DNA of 16,191 nucleotides from DASYML01 sp036399835 (GTDB lineage Bacteria; Acidobacteriota; Blastocatellia; Pyrinomonadales; Pyrinomonadaceae), in assembly GCA_036399835.1 (NCBI GenBank), contig DASWMI010000170.1, positions 1 through 16,191 of the forward strand, written 5' to 3'. The first letter of the stretch is position 1, and the number at the start of each line of letters is the position of its first letter. A program made the position numbers and the translations under genes. Below, piece after piece: positions 7,260 to 12,329 of this stretch. Below the pieces are notes generated by a model that worked only from the letters and a program-made list of their open reading frames with translations, did not search any database and had not been told where the DNA came from.

Positions 7260-7284
7260 TTAATTTTTGGAGGGGTGGCTCCGC
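7260..7284. repeat. 25-bp intergenic repeat, copy 1
   Basis: A 25-base block beginning TTAATTTTTGG and ending GGCTCCGC on the plus strand, identical to 8344-8368. It contains the short inverted repeat GGAG-N6-CTCC next to five T residues. On the transcribed strand this becomes a hairpin followed by an A-tract, so it is not a terminator for the surrounding genes. It lies 8 bases beyond the stop of the 160-aa gene. I also looked across 7098-7259 and found no further supported feature. Confidence 0.7.
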
Positions 7285-7292
7285 TTTGGGAA

Positions 7293-7775
7293 TCAGGCGA
7301 CGAAGCCTTGGAAGGGTTTTCCGGTAAGATAGACGTCCATGCGCTTTGGCCCTTTGCCCTCGCGCGGTCGGAGCACGGCAGCACTTTCTGCAACCATGTC
7401 GCTTACAATCTCCTGCACGACTGCTTCGGGGATTTTCGTCTGTTCGCAGATGTCGTAAGTTGAGTTGCAGCCGTTGTATTTGATGGCCTTCATAATGGCA
7501 ACCACGTCGCGGTCATGCGAGCGAGCGCCGAAGGTCCTGATTTTATTGACCAGCTTGTTGAGGTCAGAGCGGAAAAGATAGTTCTCGTCCATATCGGCGA
7601 GCATCTGGAGCGTCTGGGCAAGATTGAGCGCCTCGTTCCTCTCCTTGCTGCGCTCGGACAATCGGCGCAGTAGTCTGCGAGCGCGTCGAGATTCGGCCTT
7701 TTGCTCAGTCCATCCTGACGACCTGCGCCCTGTTTTGGCTGGCGATTGCGCTGTGAGAGGTTCGGGTAGTGACAT
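7293..7775 (-). CDS. Probable winged-helix DNA-binding protein, 160 aa
   Basis: The N-terminal 50 residues are polar and basic (ESRRARRLLRRLSERSKERN) and probably flexible or nucleic-acid-binding. Residues 88-150 look like a winged helix: DVVAIMKAIKYNGCNSTYDI, CEQTKIPEAVVQEIVSDMVA, then a short beta wing (AAVLRPREGKGPKRMDVYL). This arrangement (helix, short turn 'nstyDIceqTkIpeavVqeivsdMv', then a wing) resembles MarR-like or replication-associated winged helices. It starts 5 bp after the VRR-NUC gene with AAGG 10 nt upstream, so the two are co-transcribed. It could be a regulator of late genes downstream, or a partner of the nuclease; neither is shown. Confidence 0.7.
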   Translation of the reverse strand: MSLPEPLTAQSPAKTGRRSSGWTEQKAESRRARRLLRRLSERSKERNEALNLAQTLQMLADMDENYLFRSDLNKLVNKIRTFGARSHDRDVVAIMKAIKYNGCNSTYDICEQTKIPEAVVQEIVSDMVAESAAVLRPREGKGPKRMDVYLTGKPFQGFVA

Positions 7776-7780
7776 AAAAC

Positions 7781-8314
7781 TTAAACCTTCTGTTGTCTCC
7801 TCTTCGCCTGGCTCTTTTGTAGCTCGCGCTGGGCCGCTCGCTCGGCTGTCTCCTGCCAGATTTGGCGCATCCTCTGGATATATTCGATGTATGCGCCCTT
7901 CGGGAGCATTTCCAGTTGGCGCTTTAATTCCGACGAGACGTCAGTCAAATCGCGCGCGATGGTCACGAGCGCGCCGCTCGCTTCCAGTTCCGGCAGCCGG
8001 TCTTCCTGCTCCGGTCTGAGCTTGCCATCTTCGGTCTTACACTCGATGGCCCAGAGTCTGCCAATAACGGGCAGGACTGCCGTGATGTCAGGCCAACCCG
8101 CCGGATAGCAGAGCTGGCGCGGCCCTTTGACCGTCTGGACTGTTTTTGAATCAGTGACTTCTGCGACCACATAGGAGCGATGGAGGTAGCTCAGAATGAC
8201 GGAGCGGATTTTGGACTCGGGAACAACTGGAGTGAGGGTTGCAGACGGTACGGGATGAGTCCGCCGCCTGTCTTCCGGGAAAAGTCCACCTGTACGTTCA
8301 CGCCGTCGCCTCAT
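7781..8314 (-). CDS. VRR-NUC domain nuclease
   Basis: A 177-residue protein from the ATG at 8314 (a TTG directly before it is also possible). The PD-(D/E)XK core of the VRR-NUC family is visible: E34 in PESKIRSVILSYL, GWPDIT with D76, AIECKTEDGKL with E91 and K93, then PEQEDRLPEL with Q103, and a terminal helix-strand with GALVTIARDLTDV. VRR-NUC nucleases cut branched or structured DNA, and stand-alone phage versions are thought to act in recombination or junction processing. Residues 1-25 are Arg-rich; the C-terminal 35 residues are Gln/Arg/Lys-rich. No good ribosome binding site precedes the start. It is followed closely by the winged-helix gene. Confidence 0.9.
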   Translation of the reverse strand: MRRRRERTGGLFPEDRRRTHPVPSATLTPVVPESKIRSVILSYLHRSYVVAEVTDSKTVQTVKGPRQLCYPAGWPDITAVLPVIGRLWAIECKTEDGKLRPEQEDRLPELEASGALVTIARDLTDVSSELKRQLEMLPKGAYIEYIQRMRQIWQETAERAAQRELQKSQAKRRQQKV

Positions 8315-8343
8315 CAAGAGGGTTTATACAGAGTATTCGATTC

Positions 8344-8368
8344 TTAATTTTTGGAGGGGTGGCTCCGC
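8344..8368. repeat. 25-bp intergenic repeat, copy 2
   Basis: Exact copy of the block at 7260-7284, here lying upstream of the VRR-NUC start. In this copy it is followed by CCGC-AAATAA-GCGG, a second small hairpin, and then by the GC-rich stem-loop at 8377-8405. The two copies bracket the VRR-NUC and winged-helix genes almost exactly, in the same orientation. Confidence 0.7.
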
Positions 8369-8376
8369 AAATAAGC

Positions 8377-8405
8377 GGCGGCGGACGCGTGATGAATCCG
8401 CCGCC
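8377..8405 (-). terminator. GC-rich stem-loop, candidate terminator or processing site
   Basis: A perfect 9-bp inverted repeat, GGCGGCGGA / TCCGCCGCC, with an 11-nt loop, in the 152-bp gap between the 116-aa gene and the VRR-NUC gene. On the transcribed strand it is followed by GCTTATTT, a weak T-rich tail only. It might stop or slow transcription or stabilise an mRNA end. The gap also holds the 25-bp repeat and no supported gene. Confidence 0.4.
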
Positions 8406-8466
8406 AATGCGCACGCTTCCGTACAGAAGCCATTCTTGATGAGTTGCGGTCGTCAGATTGGCCCGG

Positions 8467-8817
8467 CTACTTTTCCGCAGCGGACCAGTTCAAGAGCACG
8501 CCGGTCTCGTTAAAGTTGAGGGTAAGAGGCTCGCCTTCCCTGTAGCCCGGACAATTTTCCTCGACGAACTGCCGGACAGTCTTGCCAGTGCCGATCTGGT
8601 CATAGTGCATCTGGCCCGCCTCCTGTGGCGCGATGGTCAGGGGCGTGACGCCGAGCAGCTTATCGGTGTCGTTATCAAAACGACCATAGAGGAAAAGCTC
8701 GTCCGTGATCTGGTCCGGCTTGAGCCTGACTTCGATCTCGGCTTTCTTCATGGCCGTCGCAGCACCCGCGCCAGCGCCTGTCTCCGAAGTTGTGTGCTCG
8801 TTTCGTTCGTCGCTCAT
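8467..8817 (-). CDS. Unknown protein, 116 aa
   Basis: The ATG at 8817 is preferred over a TTG 13 codons upstream because AAGGAG lies 9 nt before it. The first 20 residues are polar and Gly/Ala-rich (TTSETGAGAGAATA) and likely disordered. The remainder is a small mixed alpha/beta domain (KKAEIEVRLKPDQITDELFL ... VRQFVEENCPGYREGEPLTL) ending NWSAAEK. I recognise no family. It is the first gene after a gap that contains two palindromic sequences (8857-8917), so it may begin its own transcript. Confidence 0.7.
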   Translation of the reverse strand: MSDERNEHTTSETGAGAGAATAMKKAEIEVRLKPDQITDELFLYGRFDNDTDKLLGVTPLTIAPQEAGQMHYDQIGTGKTVRQFVEENCPGYREGEPLTLNFNETGVLLNWSAAEK

Positions 8818-8856
8818 GTCTGTTTGCTCCTTCGATTGAAGAGAATTGATTGACAA

Positions 8857-8878
8857 AGCTTAATCATCAGACTAAGCT
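8857..8878. promoter_or_regulatory. Inverted repeat AGCTTA-N10-TAAGCT
   Basis: Two perfect 6-bp arms with a 10-base spacer, about 40 bases upstream of the start of the 116-aa gene. The position fits an operator near a promoter, but no convincing -35/-10 pair is visible. Confidence 0.35.
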
Positions 8879-8903
8879 GGCTGCACACAGACCGAAATAA
8901 GGT

Positions 8904-8917
8904 CGAAACCGGTTTCG
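8904..8917. promoter_or_regulatory. 14-bp perfect palindrome
   Basis: CGAAACCGGTTTCG is a perfect palindrome without spacer, typical of a dimeric repressor operator. It lies 87 bases upstream of the 116-aa gene, in a roughly 155-bp gap that holds no supported gene. A 14-bp palindrome can also arise by chance, so this is tentative. Confidence 0.35.
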
Positions 8918-8972
8918 TAGGGCCTTGGATGCCGCGAGGAGAGCGCTATGCACCTTGCGGCATTCGCGTCTT

Positions 8973-9197
8973 TCAGGCAGCCTTCTCGGCATCTTCATCC
9001 TGCCAATCGAGGCAGAGCAGCTCCCGTTTGTTGATGATCCGCTGCGCGATATTATCGGCGCGGCGCGCCCGCTCCGAATAGCCGCCCTGTCGCAGCAATT
9101 CGCCGACGCGCTCCATCGAGGCCTGCGCCTTCTGCAACTCCGCGACGATCTCCTCTCGCTCCGGCGTCTGCTCGAAAGTGGCGTTCAACTCGCTCAT
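8973..9197 (-). CDS. Possible nested product from an internal start, 74 aa
   Basis: This is the C-terminal part of the zinc-ribbon gene, in the same frame. The ATG at 9197 (MSELNATFEQTPEREEIVAE) is preceded by GGGAGG at a 6-nt spacing, better than the site before the full-length start. The protein would be a small helical bundle ending QDEDAEKAA. It is listed because the sequence supports independent translation; no function is known. Confidence 0.4.
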   Translation of the reverse strand: MSELNATFEQTPEREEIVAELQKAQASMERVGELLRQGGYSERARRADNIAQRIINKRELLCLDWQDEDAEKAA

Positions 9198-9380
9198 GCC
9201 AAACCTCCCACATCTGGTCGAGATCACACGCAGAGAATTATAGGCGATTATTGCGTTGCAATTGTCACAGCGGGCAAAGCCGAGTTTGGACCAGTCCTGT
9301 TTGGAGAAGAAGTTGCGATAGCCGCATGGGCAGCGGACGAGGGCGGTGAGGGGATTTGAGCCGAGAAGGCGTGCTTTCAT
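8973..9380 (-). CDS. Zinc-ribbon protein with helical C-terminal domain, 135 aa
   Basis: Starts MKARLLGSNPLTALVRCPCG at the ATG one base beyond the stop of the 71-aa gene. Residues 17-41 carry two Cys pairs (CPC at 17-19, CDNC at 38-41) forming a likely zinc ribbon. Residues 62-135 are helical and charged (SELNATFEQTPEREEIVAEL...). An internal in-frame ATG at 9197 (residue 62) has its own strong ribosome binding site GGGAGG six bases upstream, so the helical half could also be made alone. Two originally separate genes that have become fused by loss of a stop is an alternative. Function unknown. Confidence 0.7.
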   Translation of the reverse strand: MKARLLGSNPLTALVRCPCGYRNFFSKQDWSKLGFARCDNCNAIIAYNSLRVISTRCGRFGMSELNATFEQTPEREEIVAELQKAQASMERVGELLRQGGYSERARRADNIAQRIINKRELLCLDWQDEDAEKAA

Positions 9381-9381
9381 A

Positions 9382-9597
9382 TCAAGACGAATGCTCCAGC
9401 TTGAATGTGATAAAGCACTTCTCAAGTAGAATATGCTCCGCATGCTCGGCAAGCCATTTCTTTGCCGCTTCCTCGCTCTCTGCGAGTCTTTCTGCATATA
9501 TTCGAGCGTAATCAGCGTCGAACTCAAGAACAGCCGTTACAAGCGGGGCGCGGCTCCGGCTGCCATCTTTAGAATTTAACTGTGCTATGAGTTTCAA
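9382..9597 (-). CDS. Small unknown protein with TTG start, 71 aa
   Basis: Begins at TTG (9597), overlapping the stop of the 274-aa gene as TTGA. GGAGG lies 7 nt upstream of the TTG and no in-frame ATG exists near the 5' end, so the rare start is well supported. The sequence (KLIAQLNSKDGSRSRAPLVT ... EAAKKWLAEHAEHILLEKC) has a beta-hairpin-like beginning and two helices. It resembles short phage proteins of unknown role but no family can be named. It is followed one base later by the zinc-ribbon gene. Confidence 0.65.
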   Translation of the reverse strand: MKLIAQLNSKDGSRSRAPLVTAVLEFDADYARIYAERLAESEEAAKKWLAEHAEHILLEKCFITFKLEHSS

Positions 9598-10418
9598 TGC
9601 TTCTCCTCCAAAGGATTTGGCCTGAGACCGACGGCAATCTCCACGACCTGCACGTAGTAATCATCCCAGTTCAAATTCAGCAGCAGGTCATCGCTGAGAC
9701 CGTGATTACGCAGAGCGTTGCGCACGCGCATGCCCCACTCGAAATGGCCGCGCGGGATGCGACCTTTGCCACCCGGCAGTTCCAAGACAGACATCTCTCC
9801 AATCCAGTCCTCGCCATACTCCGCATGTAACCGACGGATGTCTTCTTTGACCTCTTCGGGAAGCTCGCTCCTGATGAACGCGATAGCCCGCTTGAGCACG
9901 TCAGGAGGCATCTCTGCCAGCCTGCGTGCGCGACATTCCTCTCTCTTCTGCGCTTCCTGCTTCCTGATGTCCAACCGGTCCAGCGCGTCGTTGTAGGCTT
10001 CCCAGGTTGTTTCCGACCATGAAAGACGGTCTTTTAGGCTAAGCACACAATTAAGGTGATGGGCGGCCATGAACGCGCGCAGGCCGTGCTTGCCGTAGTG
10101 CTCGCGGCTGTTGCGCGCGGCGGCAAGAAATCCATTCAAATCGCCCATCATAAGCACAGAACCGCGCGGGTCGCATGGCAACCGATGTTCATGAGCACGT
10201 CGCGCACGTTCTAGGAACTCATCAAGCGGCGCGTCCGGCCTCTGCGCATTCAGGCGAAAATTCTCTGCCGTGCGCAGGATTTCAGCTTCAGTTGCCGGCG
10301 GCGTCCGCGATAGATGGGCCGGGTCGTGTGTCCACCAGCAAGTATTGACGGCGTAGTAGATGGTCGGCTGTCCGCTCTCCTCGACCTCACGCAAAGAGAT
10401 TCGTTCAATGACTTCCAT
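9594..10418 (-). CDS. Unknown phage protein, 274 aa (C-terminus DUF6794-like)
   Basis: Starts MEVIERISLREVEESGQPTI. The N-terminal region contains WWTHDPAHL and EFLERARRAHEHRLPCDPRG. The centre (about 130-185) is a long charged helix (KQEAQKREECRARRLAEMPP). The C-terminal 90 residues read LPEEVKEDIRRLHAEYGEDW ... HFEWGMRVRNALRNHGLSDD, resembling the small DUF6794 domain with its 'FGxGMxIRN' pattern as I remember it; that match is not verified. Only 2 bp separate it from the preceding gene stop. Function unknown. It and its upstream neighbour both begin 'MEV' and are likely co-expressed. Confidence 0.72.
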   Translation of the reverse strand: MEVIERISLREVEESGQPTIYYAVNTCWWTHDPAHLSRTPPATEAEILRTAENFRLNAQRPDAPLDEFLERARRAHEHRLPCDPRGSVLMMGDLNGFLAAARNSREHYGKHGLRAFMAAHHLNCVLSLKDRLSWSETTWEAYNDALDRLDIRKQEAQKREECRARRLAEMPPDVLKRAIAFIRSELPEEVKEDIRRLHAEYGEDWIGEMSVLELPGGKGRIPRGHFEWGMRVRNALRNHGLSDDLLLNLNWDDYYVQVVEIAVGLRPNPLEEKH

Positions 10419-10420
10419 AG

Positions 10421-11134
10421 TTATCGTCGAAACGCCTCCAATAGCTTCTGCTCAAGCTCAGTCAAATCCCACTGCGCGACGACCACATAGATAGGATGCG
10501 CAATGCGCTCTAAGAGCAGCGGGTCGGCGGGTGCACGCGGCGAAAGATATAGGCCGCGCCACTCTGCGACCTCCCACAGAATGAAATAATTTGAAATGTC
10601 GCCGTTCGGCCTGAGGTGGAAAGGCACTTCGGGAACTGTCGAGGCGTAGGTGGCTTTGAACCAGCGCTTACCTCCGATAGCTTTTTCATCCGGCTTCTCT
10701 AATGTGCCAGCAGGAAGCTCAATCTGAAGTCCCCGGTTTCTCGAAGCCTCATGCATGCCGATTGTGCGGGCCTCTTCGGTCTCTCGCAGTGCTTTAGCTA
10801 TCGGGTCGCGTTCCCAATCGGACCTTATCCAGGCAGTGAAAAGTCCGCCAAGTTGACCTTGTGGGCTTTCCTCGTAAGTCAGTCTGTGGTCGAAATAGAT
10901 AGTCTTCAGGTCTGCGCGTGCAATGGCAATCTTCGGGCAGTAATTATCATCGAACTGTCCGCCCATCTTGATCGCTTGGTTGACATCTATGAGAGAGAGA
11001 CCTTCCGAGAGAGCCTTGTAACCCTTGAACAACGCACGGTCCAATTCTGTCAGATTTCTACGCCTGCGCGCCGTGAACTCTTCCACACGCTTGCGCGCCT
11101 CATTTCTATCAACTCCAATCGTAGGGACTTCCAT
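10421..11134 (-). CDS. Unknown phage protein, 237 aa
   Basis: The ATG at 11134 (MEVPTIGVDRNEARKRVEEF) is chosen because AAAGGAG lies 6 nt upstream. An ATG ten codons further up (11164) falls directly after stem-loop copy 2 and lacks such a site. Residues 15-60 are helical and basic, the centre holds NYCPKIAIARADLKTIYFDH, and the C-terminal part (PNGDISNYFILWEVAEWRGL, then ERIAHPIYVVVAQWDLTELE) looks like a compact alpha/beta domain. I recognise similar-looking reading frames in uncultured phage genomes but no characterised member. The repeated hairpin upstream suggests specific control. Confidence 0.72.
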   Translation of the reverse strand: MEVPTIGVDRNEARKRVEEFTARRRRNLTELDRALFKGYKALSEGLSLIDVNQAIKMGGQFDDNYCPKIAIARADLKTIYFDHRLTYEESPQGQLGGLFTAWIRSDWERDPIAKALRETEEARTIGMHEASRNRGLQIELPAGTLEKPDEKAIGGKRWFKATYASTVPEVPFHLRPNGDISNYFILWEVAEWRGLYLSPRAPADPLLLERIAHPIYVVVAQWDLTELEQKLLEAFRR

Positions 11135-11166
11135 CAGGTGCTCCTTTCGTGAATAACTCCTCATTT

Positions 11167-11190
11167 ATCTGGCAACGGATGCCAGATAGC
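11167..11190 (-). promoter_or_regulatory. Repeated stem-loop, copy 2
   Basis: A 24-base block, 23 of 24 identical to 5506-5529. Here the inverted repeat extends to 9 bp (TATCTGGCA / TGCCAGATA, 11166-11188) around the loop ACGGA. The single differing base lies in the loop, so both stems are perfect. It starts two bases after the stop of the 100-aa gene and, as in copy 1, is followed on the transcribed strand by a GAGG and a translation start. Confidence 0.6.
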
Positions 11191-11191
11191 T

Positions 11192-11494
11192 TCAGCCAAA
11201 CAACGAAGCCTGCTCTATCACTTCGCCGGTCCTGAAATTCGTGCGCTTCTCGCCTTGCACGATCCACACTGCCGAGAAGTGTTCGAGCGCTACCTGTGCG
11301 GCCTGCTCTGTGTAGGCCGGCAGGATAAACCACGTCTGCCGGTCCGGTTCGTAATGCCAGCAGTAATAGGGCAGGGCTTTCTTGAGAGCTTCATAAAACG
11401 GTTTGATGTAGGCGCTGAAAACCTCGACGGTGAGCTTCGGATGTTCAGCCGGGCCATAATCACCGATGATGAATTCGATTGCTCTATTACTCAT
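11192..11494 (-). CDS. Small HARP-like domain protein, 100 aa
   Basis: Starts MSNRAIEFIIGDYGPAEHPK. Residues 25-75 read AYIKPFYEALKKALPYYCWHYEPDRQTWFILPAYTEQAAQVALEHF. The pattern (helix with 'eaLKk.lp', then aromatic strand, 'Y.pdrqtW.ip', then a helix) resembles the HARP/SMARCAL1-type small DNA-structure recognition module, which also occurs alone in phages. That similarity is from memory and not tested. The rest (VWIVQGEKRTNFRTGEVIEQ) is a short beta extension. No clear ribosome binding site is seen; a candidate promoter lies 34 bases upstream. Role would be in DNA repair or replication if the domain call is right. Confidence 0.68.
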   Translation of the reverse strand: MSNRAIEFIIGDYGPAEHPKLTVEVFSAYIKPFYEALKKALPYYCWHYEPDRQTWFILPAYTEQAAQVALEHFSAVWIVQGEKRTNFRTGEVIEQASLFG

Positions 11495-11527
11495 GTTCTA
11501 ATCAACCCACAAACAGGATGACAATAA

Positions 11528-11558
11528 CTTATACAGGGCCGGTCATCTCTCATCACAA
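11528..11558 (-). promoter_or_regulatory. Weak candidate promoter
   Basis: On the minus strand TTGTGA (11558-11553) and TATAAG (11533-11528) are separated by 19 bases and lie 34 bases upstream of the 100-aa gene start. Each hexamer is only a partial match to the sigma-70 consensus and the spacing is long, so this is a guess. Confidence 0.2.
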
Positions 11559-11822
11559 CTCCGGCAAGCCAGCAGCAACCCAGGCGCGCTCCCAATTCGG
11601 CTCGCTGACTTGTCCAACCCTGACACTTGCGACCGCAGCCGAGACAGCGTAATAGAGTGCTGAGCGGTCCAGGTCAGGCGTGGAGCGTTTCGCCAGTTCC
11701 TTTCTAACGGGCGCGCGAAGCTCTCTCGGAACCTGTCGCCAGCAAGAAGCGCAGAAGGGATATTCGCGAGGGCATGCGTTCTCGCATTCCGGAACCTGAC
11801 ATTTATGCTCGCTGCGCTTCAT
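11553..11822 (-). CDS. Small zinc-finger-like protein, 89 aa
   Basis: Starts MKRSEHKCQVPECENACPRE. Cys residues at 8, 13, 17, 24 and 27 (C-x4-C-x3-C-x6-C-x2-C) form a likely zinc-binding N-terminal knuckle. The remainder is helical (VPRELRAPVRKELAKRSTPD then SALYYAVSAAVASVRVGQVS). It overlaps the preceding zinc-ribbon gene by an ATGA, so both are translated from the same message. Similar compact Cys-rich proteins are common in phage early regions, but I cannot assign a function. Confidence 0.72.
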   Translation of the reverse strand: MKRSEHKCQVPECENACPREYPFCASCWRQVPRELRAPVRKELAKRSTPDLDRSALYYAVSAAVASVRVGQVSEPNWERAWVAAGLPEL

Positions 11823-12013
11823 CGCTTAATTTCCTTCTGCTCGCCCTGCTCTTTCCACGCCGCCACGAATAGAGACCATTTATGCTTACACTTTGGGTTG
11901 AGGCACATCGCGCGCGGATTCCTGCCATACGCCGCCCAGGTCTTGATCTCGGTCCCGCCACACTTCGGGCAGGAGTTGGCGCTTGTCTGACGTTCTGGTG
12001 CTGCCGTGCTCAT
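11819..12013 (-). CDS. Small zinc-ribbon protein, 64 aa
   Basis: The ATG at 12013 (MSTAAPERQTSANSCPKCGG) is favoured over one four codons upstream because GGGAG lies 5 nt before it. CPKCGG (C15, C18) and CLNPKC (C37, C42) form a classic zinc ribbon followed by a Trp-containing strand (HKWSLFVAAW), a fold frequently used to bind nucleic acid. It begins 20 bases beyond the hairpin pair at 12033-12073, so its expression may depend on those structures. Confidence 0.72.
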   Translation of the reverse strand: MSTAAPERQTSANSCPKCGGTEIKTWAAYGRNPRAMCLNPKCKHKWSLFVAAWKEQGEQKEIKR

Positions 12014-12032
12014 TGCTACTCCCATAGAATTA

Positions 12033-12073
12033 GGCCCGAAGGCCCGCGTCGTCAGTCAACGACTTCGCGGGCC
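12033..12073 (-). promoter_or_regulatory. Two mutually exclusive hairpins (attenuator-like)
   Basis: On the transcribed strand the end of the HYH gene forms a long stem: 8 bp GGCCCGCG / CGCGGGCC (12073-12066 with 12048-12041), extended after a 3-base bulge by 4 bp and closed by a 6-base loop; the stop codon lies in the apical part. A second hairpin, GGCC-TTCG-GGCC with a stable UUCG loop (12044-12033), uses the same bases 12041-12044. Only one of the two can form. The second is followed by TAATTCT, only weakly T-rich. Confidence 0.5.
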
Positions 12074-12318
12074 TCCTCGGCAAAGTGGTCGTACTCTTGC
12101 ACGATAGAGCGGTCGAACACACCCGGGGGAATGAGAATGCTCTTGTGCTCCTGATGAGTGACTTCCGTCCCCGACGGAGCATCCAGAATCAACCCGCCGT
12201 CGTATTCCCAAACCTGTACGTCAGGCGCGACTGCGGCATGGTAATGGCCGGTCGCCTCACCCTCTGCCAAATGGTTGTTGTGAGGCTTTGCGCCTCTCGG
12301 AATTAGCTTCTTCTTCAT
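12052..12318 (-). CDS. Small HYH / 'EYDHFAEEAR' family protein, 88 aa
   Basis: Starts MKKKLIPRGAKPHNNHLAEG; AAAGGA lies 5 nt before the ATG. It carries EGEATGHYHAAV (residues 19-30), a beta-rich centre (VQVWEYDGGLILDAPSGTEV), THQEHKSILIPPGVF and a C-terminal VQEYDHFAEEAREVVD. I know this pattern from a family of uncharacterised small proteins in bacteria and phages, often with H-x-H and HEEH motifs, suggestive of a small metal-binding beta-barrel; this is recollection, not a search. It starts 11 bp after the DUF6745-like gene, with which it probably works. Confidence 0.72.
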   Translation of the reverse strand: MKKKLIPRGAKPHNNHLAEGEATGHYHAAVAPDVQVWEYDGGLILDAPSGTEVTHQEHKSILIPPGVFDRSIVQEYDHFAEEAREVVD

Positions 12319-12329
12319 CGCTATCCTTT

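Noticed and set aside
8344..8368. Intrinsic terminator made of the GGAG/CTCC hairpin and T5
   Set aside because: The T-tract precedes the hairpin on the plus strand and becomes an A-tract after it on the transcribed minus strand, the wrong order for termination of these genes.
8346..8426. Minus-strand 26-codon frame running through repeat copy 2
   Set aside because: An ATG near 8426 leads to an Arg/His/Ala-rich peptide ending in the 25-bp repeat; no ribosome binding site, and the other repeat copy is not coding.
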